A stretch of 64,000 bases of DNA from a virus. The stretch lies in the IMG/VR virus record IMGVR_UViG_3300026382_000006, positions 1 through 64,000 of that record, one strand, 5' to 3'. Under the pieces are notes generated by a model. That model was not told the origin of the DNA. It saw nothing but the letters and a program-made list of their open reading frames with translations, and ran no database searches. Numbering within the stretch: the stretch's first letter is position 1; every line of letters begins with the position of its first letter. The position numbers were made by a program, and so were the translations under genes. Below are positions 27,707 to 34,884 of this stretch, in pieces.

Positions 27707-28081
27707 TTAAGCAGAGAGTTTTGGGAGATCCAGCGCTATCATATCGTGGTTAGGAAACATTGTTAAATCGCCGTCGCTTGGTAATTGCTCGATTACTTCG
27801 CTTTCTGACATTGGTTCAAATCTCCATATCTCACCGCCAAACGCTTTATAAAAACCGGCATCTAAATGTTCTTTATAAACCACTGGACCTACGGAAACTA
27901 CAGATAGCACTAGGCCATTTTGAGTTTTAATAATCGGGTTTAGGCTGTGACAGATTTTACTAATTACTCTTGAGTCTAGTTCGAATGCGGGAACAACTTT
28001 ATTATGGTTTTTATTACTTCTCCACAAACCAACTACTTTTCTTTCTTCTATTTTACCATTATGTGCGTTTAAAAATTTCAT
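27707..28081 (-). CDS. Hypothetical protein, 124 aa, early-type promoter
   Basis: Unknown. The start chosen is MKFLNAHN at 28081, since AAAGGAG lies eight bases before it; the open frame to 28150 includes the promoter motif and is unlikely to be translated. Beta-rich small protein (VVPAFELDSRVIS, GLVLSVVSVGPVVY). It is a single-gene unit with TATATATTACTAA upstream, so probably early. Confidence 0.65.
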   Translation of the reverse strand: MKFLNAHNGKIEERKVVGLWRSNKNHNKVVPAFELDSRVISKICHSLNPIIKTQNGLVLSVVSVGPVVYKEHLDAGFYKAFGGEIWRFEPMSESEVIEQLPSDGDLTMFPNHDMIALDLPKLSA

Positions 28082-28113
28082 AGTAGACTCCTTTAATTTG
28101 TTTTGTTCTCGTA

Positions 28114-28126
28114 TTAGTAATATATA
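28114..28126 (-). promoter_or_regulatory. Putative early promoter TATATATTACTAA
   Basis: Minus-strand match 33-45 bases upstream of the 28081 start, in a divergent spacer. Confidence 0.5.
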
Positions 28127-28179
28127 AATGAAAAAATTTGGAAATAACAAAGTTAAGTTTTTCAGAATTGATTCTTTAC

Positions 28180-28185
28180 TGAAAG
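28180..28185 (+). promoter_or_regulatory. Weak class 2 element (TGAAAG)
   Basis: ACTGAAAGAAAAAACTAAAGGA ahead of the wHTH gene is a one-mismatch version of the TGAAAA arrangement. Confidence 0.3.
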
Positions 28186-28204
28186 AAAAAACTAAAGGAT
28201 TTTA

Positions 28205-28456
28205 ATGGATAATAGAAAGTTAAGTAAAATCTTTGATAAACATTTTTTAAAAGCTATAAAACAATTACCACAAATTGAGGGTTATTATGTTGGGTATTAT
28301 AAAGATATATCTAAATATATAGGTTGTTCTGATACCACTGTTAGAGAAAAGATTAAAAAATATGAGAGAAAAAATATTATAAAAACAAAACGTTCGTTTG
28401 CGTTATTCGGTACTGTGAATAAGATTGGAATTAAAATTTTAAAGGATGAAGCATGA
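28205..28456 (+). CDS. Small winged helix-turn-helix protein, 83 aa
   Basis: ISKYIGCSDTTVREKIKKYE (about residues 38-57) reads as a helix-turn-helix followed by a basic wing (RKNIIKTKRSF), typical of small MarR/GntR-like DNA-binding modules. No ligand domain. It overlaps the RNase H gene by four bases (ATGA), so both are made from one message. It may regulate phage or host transcription; target unknown. AAAGGA precedes the ATG. Confidence 0.65.
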   Translation: MDNRKLSKIFDKHFLKAIKQLPQIEGYYVGYYKDISKYIGCSDTTVREKIKKYERKNIIKTKRSFALFGTVNKIGIKILKDEA

Positions 28457-29874
28457 GTAACTTAGTAATTTATACGGATGGAGCATGTAAACAAAATCCT
28501 GGACCTACAGGATATGGAATACATATGTATAAAGCAGGTAAAAATAAAACAAAGCAGATACTCTCTAAATATGTAGCTACTGAGATAGGATATCTACCCA
28601 AGACTGTATTTAAAAAATCTAATTCAGGCGTATCTCAAACCTCTGTAGATTTCATAGTAGACATTTATGGATACGAAAATGATAGTAATACAAACAATAG
28701 AGCAGAATTAGATGCAGTGATTAAAGCATTAGAATATGTAAAACTAAATTTAAAAAATAATGATAATTTTTCAGATATTGATGAGATTGTGCTTAATATA
28801 GATTCTACGTATGTTTTAAATACCATAGAAAAGATTTTAGAAACAGATATCGATATTAAAGATATTAATGCTAATCCTGATAAAATAAAAATTTTAAAAG
28901 AGTTATTGGATAGCTTAAAAGGAATAGTAAAAATAACTACGAGAAAAGTAGCAGGTCATTCTGGTGACTTAGGGAATGACAGAGCTGATTTATTAGCTAA
29001 TTTAGGTGTAATATTGAGATATAGAGATGATGTAGAACAAAAAATAGTAATTACCAATAGAGAAACATATTGGGATATGGAAACAGAAAGACCATACTTT
29101 ATGGAGAACAAATTATTATTTGGGTATCTGAATATAGACGATAAAAACACAGTAAATATGATTTCTTACTTAGGTCTTAATTATAAAGAAATCGATGAAA
29201 TAGGTAAAAGAGATAATGAAATTATCTATCAGGAATATTTAACAAAAGAACCTAACAATTATATCAAAACGATAACCGACTTATTAATAACTGTATCTGA
29301 TGGTTTAGTAGTACCTTTTGTTTTAAAATTAGATAACATATTTAATAAACAAATTAATAGAAACATTAAGTTATATGGTAAGGATTATTTAATACCCGAC
29401 AATCGTGTAAAAATGACAGTAAGGACTGTTGATGACATAGAGTTAGCTACAAATGTATATCCACCATCGTTGTCTTATAGAGCTAACGAAATATTTGTAG
29501 AATTAGATAATATTCTAGTGGATTATATTAACAAAGATAAGAAAATAAATACTGAATATAAAGATATTACTGATTTGTTTTATGAAACAAATGATAAAAA
29601 TAAGACAGTATTGAAAAAAGATATAACCAAAGATAAAGTAGTTATGGATGTGGATTATAATGGAGTAAAAATACAAATAATGATAGGTTTAGATACACCT
29701 AAGAGAAACACCATGAAGAAATTAGAAAAATTAAATCCAAAAGTTACGTTAGTAATCTTAGAAGATGATTATACCTATCAGTATTTTACAATTACTGAAA
29801 TAGGAAATGAAGATAAAGAATATTTAATTACTAGTAATTACTATTCATCTGTAAAAGTGAAAAAACGTAAATAG
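28453..29874 (+). CDS. RNase HI domain protein with long C-terminal extension
   Basis: The first 180 residues are RNase HI: YTDGAC (D9), NNRAELDAV (E85), LNIDSTYV (D117) and AGHSGDLGNDRADLLAN (H169, D176/D179). All catalytic carboxylates are present. The following 290 residues match nothing I know; they are beta/alpha mixed and end in a basic VKVKKRK tail. Removal of RNA primers or R-loops during replication is expected. The length (473 aa) is about three times a plain RNase HI. Confidence 0.85.
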   Translation: MSNLVIYTDGACKQNPGPTGYGIHMYKAGKNKTKQILSKYVATEIGYLPKTVFKKSNSGVSQTSVDFIVDIYGYENDSNTNNRAELDAVIKALEYVKLNLKNNDNFSDIDEIVLNIDSTYVLNTIEKILETDIDIKDINANPDKIKILKELLDSLKGIVKITTRKVAGHSGDLGNDRADLLANLGVILRYRDDVEQKIVITNRETYWDMETERPYFMENKLLFGYLNIDDKNTVNMISYLGLNYKEIDEIGKRDNEIIYQEYLTKEPNNYIKTITDLLITVSDGLVVPFVLKLDNIFNKQINRNIKLYGKDYLIPDNRVKMTVRTVDDIELATNVYPPSLSYRANEIFVELDNILVDYINKDKKINTEYKDITDLFYETNDKNKTVLKKDITKDKVVMDVDYNGVKIQIMIGLDTPKRNTMKKLEKLNPKVTLVILEDDYTYQYFTITEIGNEDKEYLITSNYYSSVKVKKRK

Positions 29875-29890
29875 AGGAAAATCCTCTATT
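29870..29890. terminator. Bidirectional hairpin between convergent genes
   Basis: AATAGAGGA / TCCTCTATT overlapping both stops; short perfect stem with a three-base loop. Confidence 0.55.
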
Positions 29891-30821
29891 TACTAAATAA
29901 TTTTGATTTAATTTTTTGTATTATGGATTGCTCTACTTCTACTGATTTTAGTTTTTGTTTGCCTAATTTTCTAGCATCTATAGGTGCTAATACTGTTTTT
30001 ATTATAGCTATTGTCATATCTACTGTTTGTAGGTATAGTAATTCCAACATACCTACTATTGTAGTTATTTCAGCCACAGTCTTTAAATATGTGATTATTT
30101 CATTCTTTATTTTTTCGTCATTGTTGTTTTCATTTAACAGTCTATCTATTAATAGTTTAACATTAGGTACTACATCGTTTAATCTGTCTATCATGGTTTC
30201 TACTCTTTCCATTCTGTAGACTTCACCTAGCTTTAAAAGCATATTTATTATTTCAGGTAGTTTAGTTATGTTGTTAATTACTTTACGCATTTCCACCATA
30301 TCGGTCATCTGTTTTTTATCAGTAATTGATTCTATTACCAATCCTACTTCACTTACAGTTTTTGCTATTTCAGATACTTCTCTTTTGTTAGGTAAAAATA
30401 GACTAATATCGTTTTTTATAATTGTTTTACTTATTCTATCTTCTAGATCTTTTACTATATTCTCATATTGGTTTAACACTTTACTACTTGTAGACAGTAT
30501 TGTTACTAATTCTGGTAATGTTTTATTTAAACCTAAAATTATTGGTACTTTTCTTCTTAATACAATATTTGGTACAATTTCATTTTTGTTAAGTGCTTTT
30601 AATAATTTTATTTTTATTTTTTGCAAATCTTTAATATTGTACATTTTAGTTTTATAACTATGTAGGTTATCTACTATAATTTTAGTAGTCCTTATGAAAT
30701 CTAAAAAATTCTTAATTTTGTTACTAATTGCATTATCTAATTTTCTCAATATCTCAGAAATGTCTTCATAACCTACTGTTTCTTTGGTTTCTATTTCTTT
30801 TATTAAATTATAAATTTCCAT
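29886..30821 (-). CDS. Hypothetical helical protein, 311 aa
   Basis: Unknown. Almost entirely amphipathic helices with many Ile/Lys/Glu/Asn residues and no cysteine, resembling a virion or scaffold-like helical bundle. A hydrophobic stretch (VAEITTIVGMLELLYLQTVDMTIAII, about residues 240-265) could be a buried or membrane-active helix. AAGGAG precedes the ATG at 30821, with TTGAAAAAAC upstream. Confidence 0.65.
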   Translation of the reverse strand: MEIYNLIKEIETKETVGYEDISEILRKLDNAISNKIKNFLDFIRTTKIIVDNLHSYKTKMYNIKDLQKIKIKLLKALNKNEIVPNIVLRRKVPIILGLNKTLPELVTILSTSSKVLNQYENIVKDLEDRISKTIIKNDISLFLPNKREVSEIAKTVSEVGLVIESITDKKQMTDMVEMRKVINNITKLPEIINMLLKLGEVYRMERVETMIDRLNDVVPNVKLLIDRLLNENNNDEKIKNEIITYLKTVAEITTIVGMLELLYLQTVDMTIAIIKTVLAPIDARKLGKQKLKSVEVEQSIIQKIKSKLFSK

Positions 30822-30845
30822 AAATTTTCTCCTTAATATGTTGTT

Positions 30846-30851
30846 TTTTCA
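30846..30851 (-). promoter_or_regulatory. Putative class 2 promoter element (TGAAAA)
   Basis: Minus-strand CTTGAAAAAACAACATATTAAGG before the 311-aa gene. Confidence 0.4.
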
Positions 30852-30870
30852 AGAAAACTTGAAGTTTCGT

Positions 30871-30876
30871 TGAAAA
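30871..30876 (+). promoter_or_regulatory. Putative class 2 promoter element (TGAAAA)
   Basis: Plus-strand CGTTGAAAAGAAGTTGATGAATAAGG in short form, before the first tail-fibre set; the same spacer carries the opposite-strand copy at 30846-30851. Confidence 0.4.
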
Positions 30877-30901
30877 GAAGTTGATGAATAAGGATTAAGT
30901 A

Positions 30902-31471
30902 ATGATGATAATGAATTTAGAAGATAAAGTCAGTATGAAAATGAATGAGTACATTGATGATTTATTTTCCACAGAACCAAAAGAATTAACAATACAGGTA
31001 TTAGATAGTAAAAATCAGTTAAAAACATATAAAATTAAAAATGTGGCTATGCTAATAAATATATTATCTAATACCGGTGCTGCTGGTAGTAGTAAACCAG
31101 TTATAGAATATTATAAAAATGTAGGTACAGACAGTAATTTAATTTTAGAAAAAAATGGAACAAGTTTAAAATTAGAAATATTTAATAATAACAACTTTAT
31201 TGTGTTTAAAACCAACGAAATGAATACTGATTATCTTACTGTTAAACTAAATACAACAGATTACCCGGTCTATTATAAGGACGAACAAGTTGAACCAGGA
31301 ATGTTGGAAAACGGATTTTATGGTTTATTATATAAAACTAGATTTGAAATAATATTTTTTAATAAGAGTCCTGAGGATATTTTAAATCTAGGCAATAATC
31401 TATTACATAATTTTAATATAATAAATTTAAAATTAAAGGAGTTATCAAATGTCAATTTTGGAATTAATTAA
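30902..31471 (+). CDS. Putative tail fibre or fibre-attachment protein, 189 aa
   Basis: Unassigned, beta-rich in the middle (LILEKNGTSLKLEIFNNNNF, DYLTVKLNTTDYPVYY). AAGGAT lies before tandem ATGs at 30902, 30905 and 30911, so the exact start is open. It overlaps the receptor-binding candidate downstream by 23 bases. Operon context with a fibre tip and an XkdW-like protein supports a fibre role. Confidence 0.5.
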   Translation: MMIMNLEDKVSMKMNEYIDDLFSTEPKELTIQVLDSKNQLKTYKIKNVAMLINILSNTGAAGSSKPVIEYYKNVGTDSNLILEKNGTSLKLEIFNNNNFIVFKTNEMNTDYLTVKLNTTDYPVYYKDEQVEPGMLENGFYGLLYKTRFEIIFFNKSPEDILNLGNNLLHNFNIINLKLKELSNVNFGIN

Positions 31472-32192
31472 TGAAATAAACCTTAAACTAAACAATATAA
31501 ATACTGGTTATGAAAATCTTAATAATGAATTAAAAGATAAATTTAGTCAGGCTGTAAAAGATTTAACAGATTTGATAAATAGTAAAACTTTGACAAGTGA
31601 TGATGTAAAGGAGATAATAAATGAGGTAGCGCCTAATCTAGTTGTAAAAGAGGCTTTAAATGCTAAGTTACTGGAGGGTTTAAATATTGAACAACTTAAA
31701 AAAGTAATCTTACCTAATGACGACATTGTAGATTTTAGATTAGTAGAAAATGGTGCTAGGATTAGATATTCTTACGATCCTATAGGTAGTAGTGCTAGTA
31801 AAGATGGTTATGAGTTATTCTGCCCACATAGTAGAGAAGAATATGAATTAGCTAGGAGATATTTATTAGCGCTTGGTAAACCTACTGCTATGGGACCATT
31901 GGGTATTTATTACGATGGCAATGATATACCTGGCAGATGCTGTACCAGGTGCTGGCATAGCAACATACCATTAAATAGTGAAGGAATGGGAAGGAAAGGA
32001 TGGAAAGTAATAGATGGTAGTAACACATGGTGGGCAAGCGATAGAACAGACGTCACTGAGCCAAACGGGGACTATGAAAAGTATGCGTATTTGGGAATTT
32101 GGTATAATGAAAATGGTTATGTTAAATGGTATAACGATTGTCGTAATAGTTATAGTTATACCACTTATCTTACAGTACTTAGAAATAGATAA
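31449..32192 (+). CDS. Tail fibre tip / receptor-binding candidate, 247 aa
   Basis: The N-terminal 75 residues are a helical, probably trimerising stalk (INEINLKLNNINTGYENLNN). The C-terminal 150 residues are a compact Cys/Trp/Gly-rich domain (DGYELFCPHSREEYELARRY, PGRCCTRCWHSN, YLGIWYNENGYVKWYND), reminiscent of C-type-lectin or fibrinogen-like recognition folds used by phage adhesins. Strong AAAGGAG before the ATG. The six cysteines in the domain suggest structural disulphides or metal binding. Confidence 0.6.
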   Translation: MSILELINEINLKLNNINTGYENLNNELKDKFSQAVKDLTDLINSKTLTSDDVKEIINEVAPNLVVKEALNAKLLEGLNIEQLKKVILPNDDIVDFRLVENGARIRYSYDPIGSSASKDGYELFCPHSREEYELARRYLLALGKPTAMGPLGIYYDGNDIPGRCCTRCWHSNIPLNSEGMGRKGWKVIDGSNTWWASDRTDVTEPNGDYEKYAYLGIWYNENGYVKWYNDCRNSYSYTTYLTVLRNR

Positions 32193-32203
32193 GGAGATAT
32201 AAA

Positions 32204-32788
32204 ATGGATTTTTGGTTAAAAATAGAAATGATAAAAAGATTGGTTCCTGATCCTAAAATGGAAATACTAAATGGAGAGGAGATTGTCTGGAATGATGAAA
32301 GGACAATGCCTACTGATTCTGAAATATTGACTGAATTAGAAAAGTACAATAATGAAACTAAACAATTTGATTTATTTCAAAAGGTAGATAAATTGGCGGA
32401 TACAAAAACATCTGAAGCTAGAAATCTAATAACTGGTAAAAGAGTAACAAATGACCAATTATTTAGATATGAACAAAAATACGAAATGGCATTAAAATAT
32501 AAAACAGATGGTAGTTATGCTAATGAATTAAAATGGGAAGCAGAATTAACGGGTATGACTACCGATAAATTAGTAGATTTAATTATAACTACAGGTAAGG
32601 AATATGATTATGCAATAAAAAAATTTGTAGCAATGATAGAAGCTTTTAGAGTAAAATTGGGTATTTTAATAAGAGAAGGAAGATATAACGATGTAGAATC
32701 TATTATTGCTGAAGCATATCGAATGGATGTAGCTGAAATGACTATAGATAATGTAAAAAAATTATTAACGAAATATAATGCTTCATGA
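32204..32788 (+). CDS. Tail fibre assembly-type protein (XkdW-like), 194 aa
   Basis: Contains EIVWNDERTMPTDSEILTEL near the N-terminus, the W-x-DER-x-x-PTDEE signature of XkdW-like and tail fibre assembly proteins, followed by a helical charged body. It follows the fibre tip gene with AAGGAG and 12-base spacing, the usual place for a fibre chaperone. Family assignment rests on one motif. Confidence 0.55.
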   Translation: MDFWLKIEMIKRLVPDPKMEILNGEEIVWNDERTMPTDSEILTELEKYNNETKQFDLFQKVDKLADTKTSEARNLITGKRVTNDQLFRYEQKYEMALKYKTDGSYANELKWEAELTGMTTDKLVDLIITTGKEYDYAIKKFVAMIEAFRVKLGILIREGRYNDVESIIAEAYRMDVAEMTIDNVKKLLTKYNAS

Positions 32789-32836
32789 GGCTTAATGCTT
32801 CATGAAGTGAATATAATTTTATATCAAGGAGTAAAA

Positions 32837-33655
32837 ATGAATAAACCAAAAATATTTTTAAAAAAATCATTGTTTATTTTATTAGTATTGTCTACGACTG
32901 TTGTTACTTCCTTATATGGCCAGAATTGTGATAGTAAAACCTACATACCCGATAAAGCTAAAAAATTATTACCCATAGTTTATGAAGAAGTATATAAAAT
33001 ATTGGGCAATGATTTTAATTATCCATTCTATTTTCCAGCTTTAATAGAACATGAGAGTTGTGTAAAATTGTGTGGTAATAATTATTGGGCTAAAAGGTGT
33101 TGGTCTCCTAAATCTAGATTAAAAACTAAAAGAGAAGAGGGAGCAGGGTTTTTTCAGTTAACAAGAGTGTTTAATAAAACAGGTAGAGTAAAATGGGATA
33201 CAATTGAATATTTAAGAAAACGTTTTCCAAAAGAGTTACATGAATTAAATTGGAATAATGTTTATGAACGTCCTGATTTACAAATTAAAGCTGGTATTTT
33301 ATTATGGAAAAGTAACTTTATTAAGTTTAGTAAAAATATACCAATAGAAACCAGAATAGCGTTTGCTGATTCTGTTTATAATGGTGGATGGAAATATTTT
33401 AGATACGAAAGAAAATATTGTGGTTTAATAAAAAATTGTGATCCTAATAAATGGTTTGGAAATGTAGAAAAAATAAAGAGTAAAAGAGCTAGAAGAAAAT
33501 TATATGGTAATAGAACAGCATGGGATATTAATAGACACCATGTGAAAGATGTTATAAAAAATAGAATGTCTAAGTATATGAAGGACTATTTAGAAAATGG
33601 TTATGATATAAAAATAATATTAGGAGATTTAGTAGAAGATATAGACTGTGACTAA
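32837..33655 (+). CDS. Exported lytic transglycosylase-type endolysin, 272 aa
   Basis: Start MNKPKIF at 32837 has AAGGAG; the longer frame from 32795 does not. Residues 1-29 form an N-terminal signal or signal-anchor (FILLVLSTTVVTSLYG). LIEHESC (E71/E73) matches the catalytic glutamate of SLT-type transglycosylases and EGAGFFQLT (about residues 101-108) the GxxQ motif. The enzyme would cleave peptidoglycan after export, either at lysis or as an injected-associated activity. The spanin genes are 12 kb away. Rich in cysteines (six or more), consistent with a periplasmic location. Confidence 0.75.
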   Translation: MNKPKIFLKKSLFILLVLSTTVVTSLYGQNCDSKTYIPDKAKKLLPIVYEEVYKILGNDFNYPFYFPALIEHESCVKLCGNNYWAKRCWSPKSRLKTKREEGAGFFQLTRVFNKTGRVKWDTIEYLRKRFPKELHELNWNNVYERPDLQIKAGILLWKSNFIKFSKNIPIETRIAFADSVYNGGWKYFRYERKYCGLIKNCDPNKWFGNVEKIKSKRARRKLYGNRTAWDINRHHVKDVIKNRMSKYMKDYLENGYDIKIILGDLVEDIDCD

Positions 33656-33664
33656 AAAAGAAAA

Positions 33665-33696
33665 GACATAGGGTAGAGAATATCTAGCCTATAGTC
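33665..33696 (-). terminator. Terminator of the 119-aa gene
   Basis: Imperfect stem GACTATAGGCTAGA / TCTACCCTATGTC on the minus strand, followed by TTTTCTTTTTT. Lies between convergent genes. Confidence 0.65.
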
Positions 33697-34048
33697 CAAT
33701 TAATTCATCTTTTTCATAGAGATCGATATACTCGTCAATGATATCTCTTTCATTTTTGTTAATAGGTTTATGGTCTAAAAATAACTTTATGTCATCAATA
33801 TCTCTATCTAAGATTTCTGAGATATCTGATTTGATTTCATTAATCTCTACTTTAATGTCAAATTGATAATTCCAGCATTCGTCACCTTCCTCACAATCCG
33901 GTAACGTTTGTAATCTTTTTTCTAGTTTACTTAATCTGTTATGCAGGTTTAATATTTCTTCTATTTCATCTGCTACTGTAACTAACTTTTCTTCACCTAA
34001 GATTTTTTCAATTTTGTCATAATTTTTAATGTCTTTAATTTTATCCAT
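33689..34048 (-). CDS. Hypothetical acidic protein, 119 aa, early-type promoter
   Basis: Unknown, very acidic and helical (NLHNRLSKLEKRLQTLPDCEEGDECWNY as coiled coil plus acidic loop, quoted in part). AAAGGA precedes the ATG at 34048 and TATATTATTAA lies about 46-56 bases upstream. Small acidic early proteins often bind host factors or mimic DNA, but this is only a possibility. Confidence 0.65.
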   Translation of the reverse strand: MDKIKDIKNYDKIEKILGEEKLVTVADEIEEILNLHNRLSKLEKRLQTLPDCEEGDECWNYQFDIKVEINEIKSDISEILDRDIDDIKLFLDHKPINKNERDIIDEYIDLYEKDELIGL

Positions 34049-34093
34049 TTACTATCCTTTATGCGTGATTTCGAGAATTGACTTCTCTTCTTA

Positions 34094-34104
34094 TTAATAA
34101 TATA
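34094..34104 (-). promoter_or_regulatory. Putative early promoter TATATTATTAA
   Basis: Minus-strand motif between the stop of the CYTH-like gene and the start at 34048. Confidence 0.45.
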
Positions 34105-34121
34105 AAAAGAAAAAAGAATAG

Positions 34122-34146
34122 ATTTCAGGAAATTACTTCCTGAAAT
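34122..34146 (-). terminator. Terminator of the CYTH-like gene
   Basis: ATTTCAGGAAG-taa-TTTCCTGAAAT on the minus strand, then CTATTCTTTTTTC; includes the stop codon region of the gene ending at 34133. Confidence 0.75.
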
Positions 34147-34705
34147 ACTCCCAGACTGTTTCGGTAGTGATATCCGGTTTTATATCTAACATATCGGAAA
34201 TCGCTCTTAACTGCTCCATAGGTTTGAATAAGTTATCTGCTTCTACCTCTATAGAGAAATAAAGTTTGTTATTTACTAGCATCAACTCTACACAGCCGTT
34301 AAAACCGCAGAAATTTCTAACAACAATTACATCCTTTCTTACTCTCCATGCTTTTTTACCTTTCAACCCGTTTATGAATTCATCTCTTGTGATTTGTTTA
34401 GTAGTTTTATTACCACCAAAACCTTTTACTAGATAATATTCATCTTTCACATTTTTATTTGGATAATGTCTTCTTCTGTATCTAGTATTTCCATCATCTT
34501 CCAACAAATAGTAATCTTTTACAATTACTTCTTCTTTACCATTTGGTCTTAAAAGATTTAAAAGACCTAATAATTTTTTATACCCGAATTCCTTAAGACT
34601 TATAAAGAGTCTTAATTCTTCTCTTCTGTTCAATTCCATTTCGACCTCCTCTACAATACTAAAATTAACTACATCACTTCCTAAAATTACTTCTAAGTTT
34701 TTCAC
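34133..34705 (-). CDS. CYTH/triphosphate tunnel metalloenzyme-like protein, 190 aa
   Basis: The order of charged strands fits the TTM (CYTH) fold: an N-terminal acidic strand VEEVEMEL, basic strand RYRRRHYP, lysine strand YYLVKGF, arginine strand WRVRKDVIVVRN and a C-terminal ExE strand FSIEVEAD. Enzymes of this fold hydrolyse triphosphates (thiamine-PPP, PPPi, 5'-RNA triphosphate). The assignment is from pattern only and the N-terminal ExExK motif is imperfect. It is a single-gene early-type unit. Nucleotide or RNA 5'-end processing is plausible. Confidence 0.5.
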   Translation of the reverse strand: MKNLEVILGSDVVNFSIVEEVEMELNRREELRLFISLKEFGYKKLLGLLNLLRPNGKEEVIVKDYYLLEDDGNTRYRRRHYPNKNVKDEYYLVKGFGGNKTTKQITRDEFINGLKGKKAWRVRKDVIVVRNFCGFNGCVELMLVNNKLYFSIEVEADNLFKPMEQLRAISDMLDIKPDITTETVWEYFRK

Positions 34706-34737
34706 AGTAGACTCCTTTTATTTAATTTGTTTACATC

Positions 34738-34750
34738 TTAATAATATATA
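34738..34750 (-). promoter_or_regulatory. Putative early promoter TATATATTATTAA
   Basis: Perfect consensus on the minus strand, 33-45 bases upstream of the CYTH-like start. Confidence 0.55.
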
Positions 34751-34884
34751 AATGAAATTAACTGGAGCTACAATAACTATTAATAGTTACCATATTCGTA
34801 TCATATTGTTAAGATTTTCTTTCGAACATATTTTCACATGCTAAAAAAATAAAAATGAAATGATCTTATTAATAAGGAGAATAG

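Noticed and set aside
34751-34884. Regulatory RNA or riboswitch ahead of nrdA
   Set aside because: The 130-base spacer is AT-rich with only weak pairing and no conserved motif of known dNTP- or metal-related riboswitches.
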